Source: an uncultured Bacteroides sp.
GTDB lineage: Bacteria; Bacteroidota; Bacteroidia; Bacteroidales; Bacteroidaceae
DNA length: 16,063 bases
Assembly (NCBI GenBank): GCA_900755095.1
Contig: CAAEFE010000093.1
Span: 1-16,063 of the forward strand
Direction of reading: 5' to 3'
Shown: piece by piece, positions 15,116 through 16,063 of the stretch
How positions within the stretch are numbered: position 1 is the stretch's first letter
Layout: each line of letters starts with the position of its first letter
Translations under genes and position numbers: made by a program
The notes under the pieces: model-generated
Seen by the model: the letters and a program-made list of their open reading frames with translations, nothing else
The model's database searches: none
Told to the model about the DNA's origin: nothing

Positions 15116-16063
15116 ATGAAGTCTACAATCAATTTTAGTTATCTTATATTCCTATCTGTTGTGGCAGCATTGGGAGGCTTCTTGTTCGGATATGATACTG
15201 CGGTTATATCGGGAACAATTGCCCAAGTGACTCAACTTTTTCAATTAGATGCACTACAACAGGGATGGTATGTAGGATGTGCTTTAGTAGGCTCTATCGT
15301 AGGTGTTCTTTTTGCTGGAATCTTAAGCGATAAGTTAGGAAGAAAACTTACGATGGTTATATCAGCTGTGTTGTTTTCCACATCAGCTCTAGGATGTGCT
15401 CTATCAGCCGATTTTGCCCAATTGGTAGTTTATCGGATTATAGGTGGAGTAGGAATAGGGGTTGTGTCCATTGTTTCTCCTCTTTATATATCAGAACTAG
15501 CTGTAGCGCAGTATAGAGGACGTTTGGTGTCATTGTATCAGTTGGCTGTAACAGTTGGTTTTTTGGGAGCTTATTTAGTTAACTATCAATTATTGGCATG
15601 GGCGGAGAGTGGTACGCAATTAAGTGTGGATTGGTTGAATAAAATATTTATAACTGAAGTATGGAGAGGTATGTTGGGTATGGAAACATTGCCGGCAATC
15701 TTATTCTTCATAATCATATTTTTTATTCCGGAAAGTCCCCGCTGGTTAATCGTACGTGGAAAGGAATTGAAAGCTGTAAATATATTAGAGAAAATATATA
15801 ATTCAATTACAGAAGCGAAAAGTCAATTAAATGAAACGAAATCTGTGCTGACCTCTGAAACAAAATCGGAATGGTCTTTATTGATGAAGCCTGGAATTTT
15901 CAAAGCTGTTATTATCGGTGTGTGTATTGCGATTTTAGGACAGTTTATGGGTGTGAACGCAGTACTTTATTATGGCCCTTCTATCTTTGAAAACGCAGGA
16001 CTTTCAGGAGGAGATTCTCTTTTTTACCAAGTTCTGGTAGGACTAGTCAATACTTTGACCACC
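15116..16063 (+). CDS. XylE-like sugar porter, MFS (3' end cut by the window)
   Basis: Inner-membrane sugar:H+ symporter of the MFS sugar porter family. The first 316 residues are present and the frame is open to the last base. Family motifs are clear: GYDTAVISG with the proton-coupling Asp27 in the first helix, DKLGRK (72-77) in loop 2-3, YRGRLVS (133-139), PESPRWL (205-211) and GVNAVLYYGP (279-288). Compared with E. coli XylE as I recall it, Gln142, Gln276 and Asn281 match sugar-binding Q168, Q289 and N294, but Q175 is Phe149 and Q288 is Gly275, so the substrate may not be xylose. The ATG at 15116 is five bases after the DUF4434 stop; an ATG at 15111 hits a stop at once. It is the likely route by which the product of this locus enters the cytoplasm. 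Confidence 0.93.
   Translation, partial: MKSTINFSYLIFLSVVAALGGFLFGYDTAVISGTIAQVTQLFQLDALQQGWYVGCALVGSIVGVLFAGILSDKLGRKLTMVISAVLFSTSALGCALSADFAQLVVYRIIGGVGIGVVSIVSPLYISELAVAQYRGRLVSLYQLAVTVGFLGAYLVNYQLLAWAESGTQLSVDWLNKIFITEVWRGMLGMETLPAILFFIIIFFIPESPRWLIVRGKELKAVNILEKIYNSITEAKSQLNETKSVLTSETKSEWSLLMKPGIFKAVIIGVCIAILGQFMGVNAVLYYGPSIFENAGLSGGDSLFYQVLVGLVNTLTT

Noticed and set aside
11759..16063. Classical Sus-type polysaccharide utilisation locus
   Set aside because: There is no SusC or SusD homologue and no recognised glycoside hydrolase family member within the window.

Overview
The window looks like a gut Bacteroides chromosome, or a very close relative. The protein families fit, there are no Shine-Dalgarno sequences, and at least six genes carry a Bacteroides-type -7 element (TAnnTTTG) at a sensible distance upstream. 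Bases 1-10,550 read as ordinary core genome. From about 11,760 to the right edge the DNA is visibly more AT-rich and holds what looks like an accessory catabolic locus.

Layout, left to right. (1) An EFR1-type flavodoxin/ferredoxin protein (+), convergent with xpt (-). (2) A minus-strand operon iorA-iorB-paaK: indolepyruvate:ferredoxin oxidoreductase plus an aryl-acetate CoA ligase. Together these interconvert aryl-pyruvates, aryl-acetyl-CoAs and aryl-acetates. A 53-nt hairpin lies between paaK and xpt. (3) mltG (-), a peptidoglycan endolytic transglycosylase with its own promoter. (4) A DNA/RNA non-specific endonuclease (-) broken by one in-frame TGA where the reading frame expects Trp, downstream of queH (-), the last enzyme of queuosine synthesis. 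(5) A divergent gene for a membrane-anchored DUF3352-like protein with C-terminal MORN_2-type repeats (+). (6) tRNA-Thr(CGT) with a clear promoter and a strong 20-bp-stem terminator, then a possible 31-residue membrane micropeptide.

The right-hand locus consists of a ROK-family repressor gene (-) divergent from a lipoprotein FAD-dependent oxidoreductase, a Tat-signal DUF4434 TIM-barrel protein and a XylE-like sugar:H+ symporter (cut by the window edge). The 334-bp control region has a promoter facing each way and three copies of a TTATTAATA-centred palindrome that fit operators. My reading is a ROK-controlled pathway in which a carbohydrate or glycoside is oxidised and cleaved outside the cytoplasm and the product imported through the inner membrane. 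No SusC/SusD pair is visible in the window. The substrate and chemistry are not identifiable from sequence alone, and this is the best candidate for an undescribed system here.

Other points of interest are the IorA subunit without its usual C-terminal 2[4Fe-4S] domain, the nonsense mutation in the nuclease, and the altered sugar-binding residues in the XylE-like transporter.
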